This document shows, piece after piece, positions 27,001 through 36,653 of a DNA stretch of 64,000 nucleotides. Made by a program: the position numbers and the translations under genes. A model generated the notes under the pieces. That model saw nothing but the letters and a program-made list of their open reading frames with translations, was not told the DNA's origin and searched no databases. Position 1 is the first letter of the stretch. Every line of letters begins with the position of its first letter. Source of the stretch: Cytophaga hutchinsonii ATCC 33406 (lineage in GTDB: Bacteria > Bacteroidota > Bacteroidia > Cytophagales > Cytophagaceae); assembly GCF_000014145.1 (NCBI RefSeq), contig NC_008255.1, positions 435,501 through 499,500 of the forward strand. The letters run 5' to 3'.

Positions 27001-27031
27001 CAAATATAAAGAATACACAGACGTTCTACAA
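27001..27031 (-). promoter_or_regulatory. Promoter of the flexirubin-type operon
   Basis: Read on the minus strand: TTG (27031-27029), exactly 20 bp, then TATATTTG (27008-27001), a close match to the Bacteroidetes TTG-N19-20-TAnnTTTG promoter. Predicted transcription would start near 26996, about 15 nt before the ATG at 26981. Confidence 0.65.
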
Positions 27032-27112
27032 CAGAATTTGAAATTAAGCCTGTGAAATAGAATACACTTAAATAGACCGGGAAGGATTTGCAGTGTTATT
27101 TAGCGCGGAAAA

Positions 27113-28342
27113 TTACAATAATTTGGATGCAATTGTAAAGGATATGATGGAATCGCTGATTTTGTGAATGGCAATGTCTCCATGGAGTTTGTCCATGATG
27201 CGGCGGCACAGATACGGTTCACTTTTCAGGTCATATAAGTAGGCAATATCTTTGTGGAAAGGAGAGAAAAATACATTCAGATATTTGTCATCAATAAATT
27301 TTGATTCAAATGTGTATGAAAATAAAAAAATATTTCCGTTAATCTCTAATTTAAATGAAGGGAAAACAGTTGCGTTTTTTCTCAGTTTTAAAAAAATGGT
27401 ATGTAGATTATGCATGCCTTCTGTAAGCATTTCATTATCTACTAATGCATTGAATTTACTGATATCAGTAATGGTCGTTTCAATATCCGGATTATTGTAA
27501 TAATCTACAATGAATTGATGCAGATTTACATGAGTAAGATTTAAAATATGTTGATTGATTTTAAATACCTGAGCGGTAATTGCTAATTCTTCATCCAGTA
27601 ATTTTGCACTTTCATTGGTTAATTGAATCAAGGCTTTTAATTTTTCAGGATCTTTTTCTAACTGGCTGATGTTGTACAAGCCCATGATGGAGCGGATCGG
27701 GCCTTGGAGGTTGTGTGAAGAACGGTAAATGAATGTTTCTAAATTTAACTGTGCATTTTCAATTACCTTATTTTTAGTATTGATGCGTTTATGCATAACA
27801 ATTAAATAATTTTCCTTTGCGATATTTTCTTCTACATAGGTGTAAAATAAATACAAACTGCTGAGTATAGCTAAGATGATGTTAACATTACTGATCAGCA
27901 GCAGTGACTTTTCTTCTACATTGAGAATTTTAAATTCATTCAGGGTGAAAATTTGTGATAAAAGAATCGACAAACCAATGTGTACGTGATTCAGGATCAG
28001 AAAAAACTTATTGCGTGGGTCAATTACCAGTAACAGTATAATATATTCTGCAATGTAGAAAAAAGCGGTATTGGCTTCTATGCCGTAGAAGGTATTAGAG
28101 ATAAAGATGATACAGGTAATGTAGAACAATAACAACGTGCCTGCAAGATTGAGGTTTCTTTTGCGAACAAAAAAAGAAAAAAGTAATATAGGAGTGATGC
28201 CCAATATAAAAAAAGCAACCTGATAAATTCCTAATGTAAGATCCGGAATTACTGCAATTATAATGGTAAAGAGGGCAACAATGGAATATTGTTTAATCCG
28301 TTTTTCCCTTCGTATTGTTTCTTGTCTGTAAAAATCGTCCAT
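27113..28342 (-). CDS. Membrane histidine kinase-like protein with degenerate ATPase domain
   Basis: 409 residues. Six or seven hydrophobic segments occupy residues 20-170. A HisKA-like helix follows with a possible phosphoacceptor His210 in SSHNLQGPIRSIMGL. The region where a HATPase domain should follow lacks N, G1 and G2 boxes. Instead it has a divergent segment ending in RRIMDKLHGDIAIHK, which looks like the remains of the last G box. It may be a pseudokinase, a signalling scaffold, or a kinase with an unusual nucleotide site. It is transcribed alone and lies just upstream of the flexirubin-type operon on the same strand. Confidence 0.75.
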   Translation of the reverse strand: MDDFYRQETIRREKRIKQYSIVALFTIIIAVIPDLTLGIYQVAFFILGITPILLFSFFVRKRNLNLAGTLLLFYITCIIFISNTFYGIEANTAFFYIAEYIILLLVIDPRNKFFLILNHVHIGLSILLSQIFTLNEFKILNVEEKSLLLISNVNIILAILSSLYLFYTYVEENIAKENYLIVMHKRINTKNKVIENAQLNLETFIYRSSHNLQGPIRSIMGLYNISQLEKDPEKLKALIQLTNESAKLLDEELAITAQVFKINQHILNLTHVNLHQFIVDYYNNPDIETTITDISKFNALVDNEMLTEGMHNLHTIFLKLRKNATVFPSFKLEINGNIFLFSYTFESKFIDDKYLNVFFSPFHKDIAYLYDLKSEPYLCRRIMDKLHGDIAIHKISDSIISFTIASKLL

Positions 28343-28503
28343 TAATATTAAAAAAATATTTTACTATTCTATAAATATTGCTTTTTATTCATTTAATATC
28401 AAGTAATACGGGTTTTTAAATCGCGTATAAATTGAAAAAACAGAACACAGACTGTTTGTAGTCGTATAAGTAACACAGTATAGAGTATAGAGAAAATAAC
28501 TAG

Positions 28504-29190
28504 ATGAAAATTATCGGTTTAACTATTTTACTGTTTCAAATCAGCTATTTACCGTCAAAAGTATATAAATATCAGGCAGATTGCGGGCAGGAGGCACAAT
28601 GGATAAATGGTGTAAAAAGCTGCAGTATTTATGATACAGCCGTTTTTTTGACCATACACGATGAGCCGGAGCAGGAAGAATTCTGTACATTCAGATTAAA
28701 GGTGCAGAGTATTTCTTCAGATACCCTGCATGTTACGCCCCGGAATATGCAGGTGACACGGGTGTATGAAAATGGCAGAACAGATTCTATCAGTATTGAA
28801 AATCCAGAATTTTACATTGACCGTGCCAATAGAGATATTAAAACCTGTGAAAAGGAAATCAACATCATCGTAAAAACCAACAATACAGAAAATGCAACCA
28901 TTGGCATTATACGTTCTATTCCCGGATCAAATAAAATCAATACCAATACACAGGCCAGCAAAGCCATTTACCAGGAAAAGTTAACGTCTGCGCAAAATAA
29001 ACTTCTGGATGCAAAAGAAACAAAAGCGTTCTGGGAAACACAGGCACTGCGGGCCAACACAGTTTATCCGCTGAGTTTTGTTGAGCAGAATATTTATTTC
29101 AAACCCAATAACTGTATCAAAGCTGTTTTGCATATTTCTATACAAGACAAGGTGTATGATTTTTTAATTCTGAAGGAAGAAGTCTATTGA
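28504..29190 (+). CDS. Unknown exported protein
   Basis: 228 residues with an N-terminal hydrophobic segment, though its signal peptide is short and ends without a clear cleavage motif. Five or six Cys residues (DCGQEA, KSCSIYD, EEFCTF, KTCEKE, NNCIKA) suggest disulfides in the periplasm. The beta-rich first half is followed by a helical stretch (EKLTSAQNKLLDAKETKAFWETQA). No family is recognised. It has no partner gene; the MFS gene follows after 93 bp. Confidence 0.7.
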   Translation: MKIIGLTILLFQISYLPSKVYKYQADCGQEAQWINGVKSCSIYDTAVFLTIHDEPEQEEFCTFRLKVQSISSDTLHVTPRNMQVTRVYENGRTDSISIENPEFYIDRANRDIKTCEKEINIIVKTNNTENATIGIIRSIPGSNKINTNTQASKAIYQEKLTSAQNKLLDAKETKAFWETQALRANTVYPLSFVEQNIYFKPNNCIKAVLHISIQDKVYDFLILKEEVY

Positions 29191-29283
29191 TTTAATTTTA
29201 AATATGATTCTCTAAGGAAACAAAATTAACACAAAATGTTTTTCTAATTTTAAGTAACTTATATAAAAGCTATAGAAAAACAG

Positions 29284-30609
29284 ATGCCAGATAAACGTGT
29301 TGCAGAAGAGGGGCAAATGCTGAATCCGAATCCGGAATTACCGGTTGTTCAAAGCGGTGCGTGGGTGCAAAAGATCTATGGGGCATTTCCGGCATTTCAA
29401 AGCAAAAACTACAAATTGTATTTTTCCGGTCAATTGGTTTCTATGATCGGAACCTGGATGCAGATTGTAGCTCAAAGCTGGCTGGTACTTCAGCTCACTG
29501 AGTCTGTGTTTTTAATTGGCCTGGTGATGGCACTTTCAACCTTACCTACGTTATTGTTTACGTTGTTTGGAGGCGTTATCGTAGATCGTTTTCCCAAAAA
29601 GGAAATATTGTTTTATACGCAGTTTGCGGCAATGATTCTTGCGCTAACGCTGGGGATTCTTACTGTATTTGATTGGATTGCAATCTGGGAAATATGTGTG
29701 ATTGCGTTTCTGCTGGGAATGGTTAATGCAGTGGATGCTCCCGCGCGGCAGGCATTTGTAACCGAACTGGTGGATCGGGATCAATTGCCTTCAGCCATTG
29801 CATTGAATTCGGGTGTGTTTAATACAGCCAGAGTTATCGGGCCAAGTATTGCAGGCGTACTGATTGCGGTTATCGGTACGGGAGGAGCTTTTATGTTAAA
29901 TGCCCTGAGCTATGTGGCAGTAATACTGGCTTTGCGAAAAATTACCATACATGAAGTATTCGTAAAGAATACCACGAAACCATTAGATGCAATTAAAGAA
30001 GGTATTACCTATTCGTTTACGCACCCTATCATACGTACCTTGTTTATCATCATCGCAATTGTCTCAATCTTTGGGTGGTCGTACACTACAGTGCTGCCCG
30101 TTATTGCAAAAAACGATTTTCATGTGGGGGCCGCCGGACTTGGCTATTTGTATGCCGCTTCTGGTTTAGGTTCCTTATTGGCAACGGTATTGATCGCTTT
30201 GTATTCTAAAAAAATATCACCGCTGTATTTTATTATCGGCGGAACCCTTGTGTTTTCAATCAGCATCTTTTTATTCAGTTTTTCAACAGATATTAATACA
30301 GCATCCATCTTATTATTCTTCAGCGGATTTGGATTGCTTTCTTTTGCATCGCAATCAAACACTACGATTCAGACCTTGGTTAAGAGCGAATTCAGAGGGC
30401 GGGTGATGAGTATTTATGTGTTGATGTTTATTGGATTGACACCACTAGGGAATTTTCAAATCGGGTTGATTTCTGAATACTGGGGTGTACCGCTTGCGTT
30501 GCGAGCCGGCGCAGCCATTGTACTTGTTGCCGGACTGACTGTATTTTTATTTAAAAACAGGATTATTGAAAAATATCATGGCTATAAAAAGAATGTATCG
30601 GTTTTATAA
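29284..30609 (+). CDS. MFS exporter, EntS/MFS_3 type
   Basis: 441 residues with about 12 membrane segments. The subfamily pattern is clear: FPAFQSKNYKLYFSGQLVSMIGTWMQIVAQSWLVLQLT at the start, GGVIVDRFPKKEI in the 2-3 loop, VDAPARQAFVTELVDR in helix 4-5, and SEFRGRVMSIYVLMF near helix 10. Known relatives include the enterobactin exporter EntS, but most members have no assigned substrate. The coding end is built into a bidirectional terminator hairpin. Confidence 0.88.
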   Translation: MPDKRVAEEGQMLNPNPELPVVQSGAWVQKIYGAFPAFQSKNYKLYFSGQLVSMIGTWMQIVAQSWLVLQLTESVFLIGLVMALSTLPTLLFTLFGGVIVDRFPKKEILFYTQFAAMILALTLGILTVFDWIAIWEICVIAFLLGMVNAVDAPARQAFVTELVDRDQLPSAIALNSGVFNTARVIGPSIAGVLIAVIGTGGAFMLNALSYVAVILALRKITIHEVFVKNTTKPLDAIKEGITYSFTHPIIRTLFIIIAIVSIFGWSYTTVLPVIAKNDFHVGAAGLGYLYAASGLGSLLATVLIALYSKKISPLYFIIGGTLVFSISIFLFSFSTDINTASILLFFSGFGLLSFASQSNTTIQTLVKSEFRGRVMSIYVLMFIGLTPLGNFQIGLISEYWGVPLALRAGAAIVLVAGLTVFLFKNRIIEKYHGYKKNVSVL

Positions 30610-30626
30610 ACCGATACATTCTTTTT
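30586..30626. terminator. Bidirectional terminator overlapping a stop codon
   Basis: A 19-bp perfect stem (30586-30604 with 30608-30626) with a 3-base loop and A/T ends on both sides. The MFS stop codon at 30607-30609 lies in the loop and stem. It serves both converging genes. Confidence 0.9.
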
Positions 30627-30636
30627 ATGATACAGG

Positions 30637-31215
30637 TTACTTTAATTTTTTGCCAAGCGACTCTACGCGTTGCAGCCATTTGTTCCGCTGTTTCTCGGTT
30701 GCATCTTTTATGATACCAATATACGTAACGTTTACAGGCTTAATACCGCAGAAGTGCAGCGTAGATTTTTTTAATTGATTGATACTTGGTTTTCCATAAA
30801 CCAATGCATAATACCAACCCGGCTGATCGAGTGTGGTAATGATGTGCGCTGTTTTGCCGGTAAGAAGCTTATCCCACCAAACAGAATTTTCTCTGTATTT
30901 AAATGCCAGTCCGGGTAAAAACAACCGGTCTATAAAACCTTTTAATTTTGCCGGCATACTTCCCCACCATACCGGGTGAACCCATACCAGGTGATCTGCC
31001 CATTTGATCTTCTCCCAGGCGTCTAGTAAATCTGGTTCGTGCGGCATTCTTTTTTCATAGCCAAATGCCAGATTGGGATCAAAGTTCAGATCTGCAATGG
31101 AAATTTCTTTGATTTCTACCTGCTGCGTGGAAGCGCCGGTTTTATAGGCCTCTGCAAGGGCAGTATTAAAACTGTTTTTATTCGGGTGTCCTTTTATTAT
31201 GAGAATATTTTTCAT
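30637..31215 (-). CDS. NAD(P)H oxidoreductase, flavodoxin-like (quinone reductase family)
   Basis: 192 residues. The N-terminal ILIIKGHPNKNSFNTALAEAY is the flavin-phosphate loop of the NQO/MdaB/KefF group. VWVHPVWWGSMPAKLKGFIDRLFLPGLAF in the middle is a typical flavin/substrate segment. Members reduce quinones or act as partner enzymes of K+ efflux. It lies upstream of the same terminator as the converging MFS gene. The exact substrate is unknown. Confidence 0.9.
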   Translation of the reverse strand: MKNILIIKGHPNKNSFNTALAEAYKTGASTQQVEIKEISIADLNFDPNLAFGYEKRMPHEPDLLDAWEKIKWADHLVWVHPVWWGSMPAKLKGFIDRLFLPGLAFKYRENSVWWDKLLTGKTAHIITTLDQPGWYYALVYGKPSINQLKKSTLHFCGIKPVNVTYIGIIKDATEKQRNKWLQRVESLGKKLK

Positions 31216-31288
31216 GTATGAAGGGTTAAAAAGATATGCTCAAAAATAAAGATTCAGAAAAAAAAAGATACAGACATTTGTCTATAAA

Positions 31289-31846
31289 TCAGAATTCTTT
31301 CCGCAGCCGGCTTAAATGTCTTGGTGTAATGCCCAGAAAAGAAGCGAGCTGGTATTGAGGTATTGCCTGAATGTATTGAGGTTGTTGCGTGATGAGTTTG
31401 TTGTAGCGCTCTTTGGCGGTATCTTTTTGAAAGGATATGATCTTTTTTGTTAGCTCTACATAATGCATTTCCGCAAGGATTCTGCCGATCATTTGCCAGC
31501 CTGCATCACGGCTATACAATAAATCCAGATTTTCTTTGGTTAACGTAATGATTTCTGTGTCGCAAACAGCCTGGATGTTTTCTTCAGAAGGTTGCTGCGT
31601 AATAAAACTGGAATAAGCGGATAAGAGCTCATTGTCGAAGGCCAGGCATCCGGTAATTTCCTCGCCGCTGGCATTTGTATAAAACAACCGGAGGATGCCG
31701 GATTTAATCAGCGCAATTTCGTTTGATACGTTGCCTTCTACCGTTAGGTATTCACCTTTTTTTAATAAACGTTTCCTGGAAAGCGAATCGACAAGATCTA
31801 ATTCTTTTTCATTGATTAATCCGAATGCATTGAAAAACTGTTTCAT
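31289..31846 (-). CDS. Crp/Fnr-family transcriptional regulator
   Basis: 185 residues. A cyclic-nucleotide-binding-type beta-roll covers about residues 20-115 (LKKGEYLTVEGNVSNEIALIKSGILRLFY), followed by a long dimer helix and a C-terminal helix-turn-helix with QLASFLGITPRHLSRLRKEF. No Cys cluster for Fe-S sensing is seen. This short form is common in Bacteroidetes. The start overlaps the stop of the upstream membrane-protein gene by ATGA. The effector is unknown. Confidence 0.9.
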   Translation of the reverse strand: MKQFFNAFGLINEKELDLVDSLSRKRLLKKGEYLTVEGNVSNEIALIKSGILRLFYTNASGEEITGCLAFDNELLSAYSSFITQQPSEENIQAVCDTEIITLTKENLDLLYSRDAGWQMIGRILAEMHYVELTKKIISFQKDTAKERYNKLITQQPQYIQAIPQYQLASFLGITPRHLSRLRKEF

Positions 31847-32223
31847 AATACAAGCAGATTCACATATTGTGTGAGCTGTACAGCAAACGTGAAGATAGAA
31901 ACAATAGCCATTAAGCTGATAATTAAAAAGGCAATTGCTTTAGCATTTGTATTCGCGTCTTTTGTCCAGATCAATTCAATAAGCCTTAAAAAAGTTTTTG
32001 TTGAACGCCAGGCAAATACGATGAATAGTGCAAAGGGGATCAGGATGGCTGCTATAGACAGAAAAGAATTCTGGTACGAATAAAAATATCCGGTCAGAAT
32101 AGCAACCAGCCCTGAAGTGCCGCCTGAAATTAATGCTGTCTTAGCTTTAGGACCGATAAATATTACTGAGATGATACCGCAGCTTATTAAAAACAAGCCA
32201 TATAGTAATAGAATGATATTCAT
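31843..32223 (-). CDS. Small four-helix membrane protein
   Basis: 126 residues with about four hydrophobic segments and a Gly/Ser-rich ISGGTSGLVAILTG segment between helices 1 and 2, a little like TMEM14-type proteins. There is no clear family. It is coupled to the Crp/Fnr regulator by an ATGA overlap, so it may share its regulatory role or be its target. Confidence 0.75.
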   Translation of the reverse strand: MNIILLLYGLFLISCGIISVIFIGPKAKTALISGGTSGLVAILTGYFYSYQNSFLSIAAILIPFALFIVFAWRSTKTFLRLIELIWTKDANTNAKAIAFLIISLMAIVSIFTFAVQLTQYVNLLVL

Positions 32224-32641
32224 ATATTTTTATTGAAACGGTTGTGGGTTGCTTATTAATTCTATGCTAATATATAAAAACAAATAATAATACAATTACG
32301 ATTATTCAAATCTCACGGTATATATAAATGGATTTAGCTGAAAAAGCAACAGATAATACGATATGCATATGCCTGTTTACAAAAAAAAATATTTTGATTG
32401 TATGTATTATATAAATATTTTCAGAATAATAATATATATAGTCGTTTTATTATTTAATTTATTAAATATGGATTATATCTTCTGAATCCCTTTATCATCA
32501 GTGTTTGCAGTAATTCATATTTTTTTCATATACATAAAAGTAACAAGTTAATGTTCTTATATTTTTTTATCCTGCGCATATTTTCCTATATTAATAATAT
32601 CGCATTTTTAGAATTTATCTTTCAACGTAAAAAAAAACAGT
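32224..32641. other. AT-rich intergenic region
   Basis: About 420 bp between divergent genes, very rich in A/T with runs such as ATATATA. No convincing open reading frame, RNA gene or strong palindrome is seen. A possible weak -7-like TATCTTTC lies at 32616-32623, 19 bp before the GH15 start codon. Promoters for both flanking genes should be here, but I cannot point to both elements. Confidence 0.5.
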
Positions 32642-34423
32642 ATGAAGGTGCCACATAAATACGACATGGGAGTCGTAGGGAATTGCTCATTTATCGCGTA
32701 TGTAAATAAAAATACGAATATTGACTGGATGTGTCTGCCAAGATTTGATTCAGATTTTATGTTTGGCGCATTGCTTGATAAAGAAAAGGGCGGAGAGTTT
32801 TCGATTAAGCCGGCCGAAGAAAATACAACAACATATGAACAACGTTATTTAGAAAATACAAACATACTGGTCACCATATGTCATACCGCTTCCGGCAGCT
32901 ACAAAGTAACCGATTTTGCACCGCGATTTGTGCAGCATAACCGGAACTTCAGGCCGTTAATGCTGGTTCGTAAAATTGAAGTGCTGACAGGAAAGCCGCG
33001 CGTAATTGTAACATGTATGCCTGGAAACATGCGGGGCAGGCAGCAGCCGGAAACTTCATACGGAAGCAATCACATCCGCTATCTGCACCTCGATGCAGAT
33101 GTTCGGTTGAGTACGAATATTCCGATCACATACATTATTGATCAAAAGGAATTTTCGCTAACAGAAACCAAGTATATGTTTTTTACTTATGGTCCGCCTC
33201 TTGAAGCTGCCATTGATTATACGGCTGAAGAGTTTCTTCAGAAGACGCGCCAATACTGGAACAATTGGGTAAAGACAACTTATATTGTAAGTTTTTATCA
33301 GGAACAGATTATCCGTTCTGCGCTGGCACTTAAGCTGCATCAGTATGAAGATACAGGCGGTATTATTGCTGCCGGAACAACGAGCCTGCCGGAAAGTGAC
33401 GGAGCAACACGAAATTGGGATTACAGATATTGCTGGATGCGGGATACGTATTATACCTTACAGGCATTCAATACCATCGGACACTTTGAAGAGTCAGAAA
33501 AATATTTTCACTACATAGAAAATATTGTAGCGAATGAATTGGATCGTATCCAACCCTTGTACACCCTTGATTGTTCGAAAAAAATAGAAGAAATAGAATT
33601 AGACCTGGAAGGATATAAAGGAAATAAGCCTGTGCGCGTTGGTAACGATGCATATACACATATTCAGAATGATGTATACGGACAGATACTGGCAAGTATT
33701 ACACCCCTGTTTACAGACAGGCGCTTGCTGCACGGTAATCAGTTCTCAACGGATATCGTTTATAAGCTTCTTGCTTTTATTGATAAAACAATGAATGAAA
33801 AAGATGCAGGCCTCTGGGAGTTCAGGCATTTGAAGCAACTGCATTGCTATACCTTTTTATTCCATTGGGTAGGAGCGAAGTCTGCCTTAAAGATCGGACA
33901 GCTGTATGGCGATCATGAATTGATTAGAAAATCTACTGCAACAATTGACAAAGCCGCTGAAATGATTGAGCGCTGTTATGATCCCGTTCGCAAGGTGTAT
34001 ACACAAGCAGTTGGTTCAACCTATCTGGATGCAAGCTGTATTCAGCTGATCAGTATGCATTACTTAGATCCTTCGTCTGAAAAAGCGCGCCTGCATTTAA
34101 AAGCAATCGAAGAGGATCTGATGGTTAAAGATGGCTTGTTATTCCGGTATAAACACGAAGATGATTTTGGAAAACCGGAAGTAACCTTTTTAGTGTGTGC
34201 ATTCTGGTATGTAGATGCACTGGCGTCTGTGGGTCGCATTGATGACGCGATAAAGGCATTTGAATCGTTACTTACATATACAAACCATGTTGGTTTGTTG
34301 AGTGAAGATGTAGGGCTGGATGGCAGCCAATGGGGCAATTTTCCGCAAACATACAGTCATGTAGGTCTTATGAACTCTGCTTACCGGATTGCAAAAAAAT
34401 TAGATCGTCCATCATATATATAA
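32642..34423 (+). CDS. Glycoside hydrolase family 15 protein
   Basis: 593 residues, no signal peptide. The N-terminal beta-sandwich begins MGVVGNCSFIAYVNKNTNIDWMCLPRFDS, and the (alpha/alpha)6 catalytic part has GATRNWDYRYCWMRDTYYTLQAF (here DGATRNWDYRYCWMRDT) and NDAYTHIQNDVYGQIL, both family 15 signatures. Relatives are glucoamylases, glucodextranases or trehalases. Cytoplasmic location and the 18-bp gap to a trehalose-6-phosphate synthase/phosphatase gene favour a trehalose- or glycogen-related role. The exact substrate is not fixed by sequence. Confidence 0.9.
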   Translation: MKVPHKYDMGVVGNCSFIAYVNKNTNIDWMCLPRFDSDFMFGALLDKEKGGEFSIKPAEENTTTYEQRYLENTNILVTICHTASGSYKVTDFAPRFVQHNRNFRPLMLVRKIEVLTGKPRVIVTCMPGNMRGRQQPETSYGSNHIRYLHLDADVRLSTNIPITYIIDQKEFSLTETKYMFFTYGPPLEAAIDYTAEEFLQKTRQYWNNWVKTTYIVSFYQEQIIRSALALKLHQYEDTGGIIAAGTTSLPESDGATRNWDYRYCWMRDTYYTLQAFNTIGHFEESEKYFHYIENIVANELDRIQPLYTLDCSKKIEEIELDLEGYKGNKPVRVGNDAYTHIQNDVYGQILASITPLFTDRRLLHGNQFSTDIVYKLLAFIDKTMNEKDAGLWEFRHLKQLHCYTFLFHWVGAKSALKIGQLYGDHELIRKSTATIDKAAEMIERCYDPVRKVYTQAVGSTYLDASCIQLISMHYLDPSSEKARLHLKAIEEDLMVKDGLLFRYKHEDDFGKPEVTFLVCAFWYVDALASVGRIDDAIKAFESLLTYTNHVGLLSEDVGLDGSQWGNFPQTYSHVGLMNSAYRIAKKLDRPSYI

Positions 34424-34428
34424 GAACG

Positions 34429-34445
34429 AAAGGAGTAAAAGATGA
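34429..34445 (+). promoter_or_regulatory. Strong Shine-Dalgarno site before otsAB-type gene
   Basis: AAAGGAG at 34429-34435 lies 7-8 bases before the ATG at 34442. Clear purine-rich sites are uncommon in this window, so it may ensure translation of the second gene in the operon. Confidence 0.6.
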
Positions 34446-36643
34446 ATGACGAAAAAAGATTAATTATTGTAGCATATAGAATACCTTTTAAAGTTACGTT
34501 TAAAGAAAGCGGAGAGCGCGTATTACAACAAAATTCAGGAGGGCTTGTTTCCGCTATCCTATCATTGGCAGAAAAAGGAGATGTGTTTGGTAAAAATCAA
34601 AAAATTCATTGGTTTGGTTATTCCACACCAGATATTTTACAGGAGGGAGAAACGCAGGTTGAAAATGAAAATTTTATTGTACATCCTGTCTTAATTGAAG
34701 ATGCACTAAATGATGCGTATTACGAAGGATTTTGTAACAGTACGATTTGGCCCATTTCGCATTATTATCCCTATCTCACCAGCTTTAATGAAGAGGATTA
34801 TGAAGCGTATGTAAAAGCAAATAAAATATTTGCAGATCAGATTAATGCCTTTATCCGTCCGGGAGATATGGTCTGGATACAGGATTATCAGCTGATGTTA
34901 TTGCCTGGCATGCTCCGTTCAGAAAATCCGGATGCTTCTATCGGTTATTTCCATCACATCCCTTTTGCAACGTTTGAAATTTTTCGTTTGCTTCCGAAAC
35001 AATGGCAAACAGAATTGTTAAAAGGTATGATCGGCGCAGATCTGGTTGGTTTTCATACCAATGATTACAGCCAGTATTTTTTGAGAAGTGTGCAGCGTGT
35101 ATTAGGCTATGATACTACTGCCCGCGACATAAGTATTCCAAACAGGATCGTGCGGGTAGACACATTTCCCATCAGCATTGATTATAATAAATTTCAGGAA
35201 TTGTATAATGATCCGGGCGTAATTGAAAAAAGGAAAGAGTTTTTAAAAGACCTCAGTGCAGAGAAAAATATTTTTTCCGTTGACCGGCTAGATTATTCAA
35301 AAGGATTGATCCATCGGTTAAATGGGTTTGAATATTTTCTGGATCAGTATCCGCAATGGCATACACGTGTTGTACTTACAATGATTGTAGTTCCTTCGCG
35401 TGAAACAATCCTGAAGTATGCTGAGATGAAACACGAACTGGAAGAAGCGGTAGGCCGCATTAACGGTAAGTACGGTACCTTAGGCTGGCGTCCGGTTATA
35501 TATCTGTACCGTTCGTTAAGCTTTGAAGAATTAGGCGCGTTATATACACTGGCCGATGTGGCACTCATCACGCCCATCCGTGACGGGATGAATTTAGTTG
35601 CAAAAGAATTTGTTGCTACGCGTACCGATAAAAAAGGCGTATTGATTTTAAGTGAAATGGCAGGTGCGTCGCTGGAATTGAATGGTGCAATACTGATCAA
35701 CCCAACAGACAAGAGGACACTGGCCGCAGCCATTATTCAGGCATTAACCATGGACGAGCAGGAGCAGACACAACGTATGCAGATGATGCAGGACCGGATC
35801 CGTGTGTATGATATATTTAAATGGACAGAAGACTACATGGATCAATTAGATATTATAAAATTGAAACAAATGGAATTCGAAGAGAAAATTATAAACCAGG
35901 ATGTGTTAAAAAGTTTCAAACAGATTTTTGATGAATCAAGCCGGCGCTTGTTTTTATTGGATTATGACGGAACCTTATCTCCCATTGTTCCTGACCCCTC
36001 CAGTTCTAAGCCAAGTGTAGGTATTGTTGATGTATTAAAAAAACTCAGCAGTGATTTTAATGTAAATGTTGCTATCATAAGCGGAAGAGATAAAGAGTTT
36101 TTGAATTATATCTTTGATCCAAATACAATTCTGTCTGCAGAGCATGGCGCGTTCTTACGTATTCCGGGTCAGGATTGGGAGCTGCAATATGATTACAATG
36201 ATCAGTGGAAGCGTTCTGTATTGCCGGTGTTTCAGAAGTATACCGATCGTTGCGCCGGATCTTTTATTGAAAATAAATCAACATCACTTGCCTGGCATTA
36301 CAGAAATACAGAAAAAGAATATGCTCATATCCGTTCCAGAGAATTTATTGAAGAACTGGAAAACAAAGTTGGGATAAAATCAAATCTCGCCATTATTGAT
36401 GGTGATAAAGTAATTGAAATGAAACCTTCTGATGTAGATAAGGGGATTGCTGCGCGGAAAATATGTGATCTGTATCAGCCGGATTTTATTTTATCTATTG
36501 GAGATGACCGGACTGATGAAGACATGTTTAAAGCGCTTCCGGATAATGCGCTTACAATTAAAGTTGGCGTTAAAAATAGTTCTGCCAAGTTTACAATTAA
36601 AACGCAGGAAGAAGTAATGACCATTCTGAATACGTTTTTATAA
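34442..36643 (+). CDS. Bifunctional trehalose-6-phosphate synthase/phosphatase
   Basis: 733 residues, a fusion of OtsA- and OtsB-type enzymes. The GT20 half (about 1-470) shows VWIQDYQLMLLPGMLR, SVDRLDYSKGLIHRLNG and DGMNLVAKEFVA. The C-terminal HAD-type half (about 500-733) starts with RLFLLDYDGTLSPIVPDP (motif I) and has IISGRDKEFL plus SIGDDRTDEDMF (motif IV). It makes trehalose from UDP-glucose and glucose-6-phosphate in the cytoplasm. It follows the GH15 gene, so synthesis and a possible hydrolytic partner are co-expressed. A bidirectional terminator follows. Confidence 0.94.
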   Translation: MNDEKRLIIVAYRIPFKVTFKESGERVLQQNSGGLVSAILSLAEKGDVFGKNQKIHWFGYSTPDILQEGETQVENENFIVHPVLIEDALNDAYYEGFCNSTIWPISHYYPYLTSFNEEDYEAYVKANKIFADQINAFIRPGDMVWIQDYQLMLLPGMLRSENPDASIGYFHHIPFATFEIFRLLPKQWQTELLKGMIGADLVGFHTNDYSQYFLRSVQRVLGYDTTARDISIPNRIVRVDTFPISIDYNKFQELYNDPGVIEKRKEFLKDLSAEKNIFSVDRLDYSKGLIHRLNGFEYFLDQYPQWHTRVVLTMIVVPSRETILKYAEMKHELEEAVGRINGKYGTLGWRPVIYLYRSLSFEELGALYTLADVALITPIRDGMNLVAKEFVATRTDKKGVLILSEMAGASLELNGAILINPTDKRTLAAAIIQALTMDEQEQTQRMQMMQDRIRVYDIFKWTEDYMDQLDIIKLKQMEFEEKIINQDVLKSFKQIFDESSRRLFLLDYDGTLSPIVPDPSSSKPSVGIVDVLKKLSSDFNVNVAIISGRDKEFLNYIFDPNTILSAEHGAFLRIPGQDWELQYDYNDQWKRSVLPVFQKYTDRCAGSFIENKSTSLAWHYRNTEKEYAHIRSREFIEELENKVGIKSNLAIIDGDKVIEMKPSDVDKGIAARKICDLYQPDFILSIGDDRTDEDMFKALPDNALTIKVGVKNSSAKFTIKTQEEVMTILNTFL

Positions 36644-36653
36644 AATACATGGT

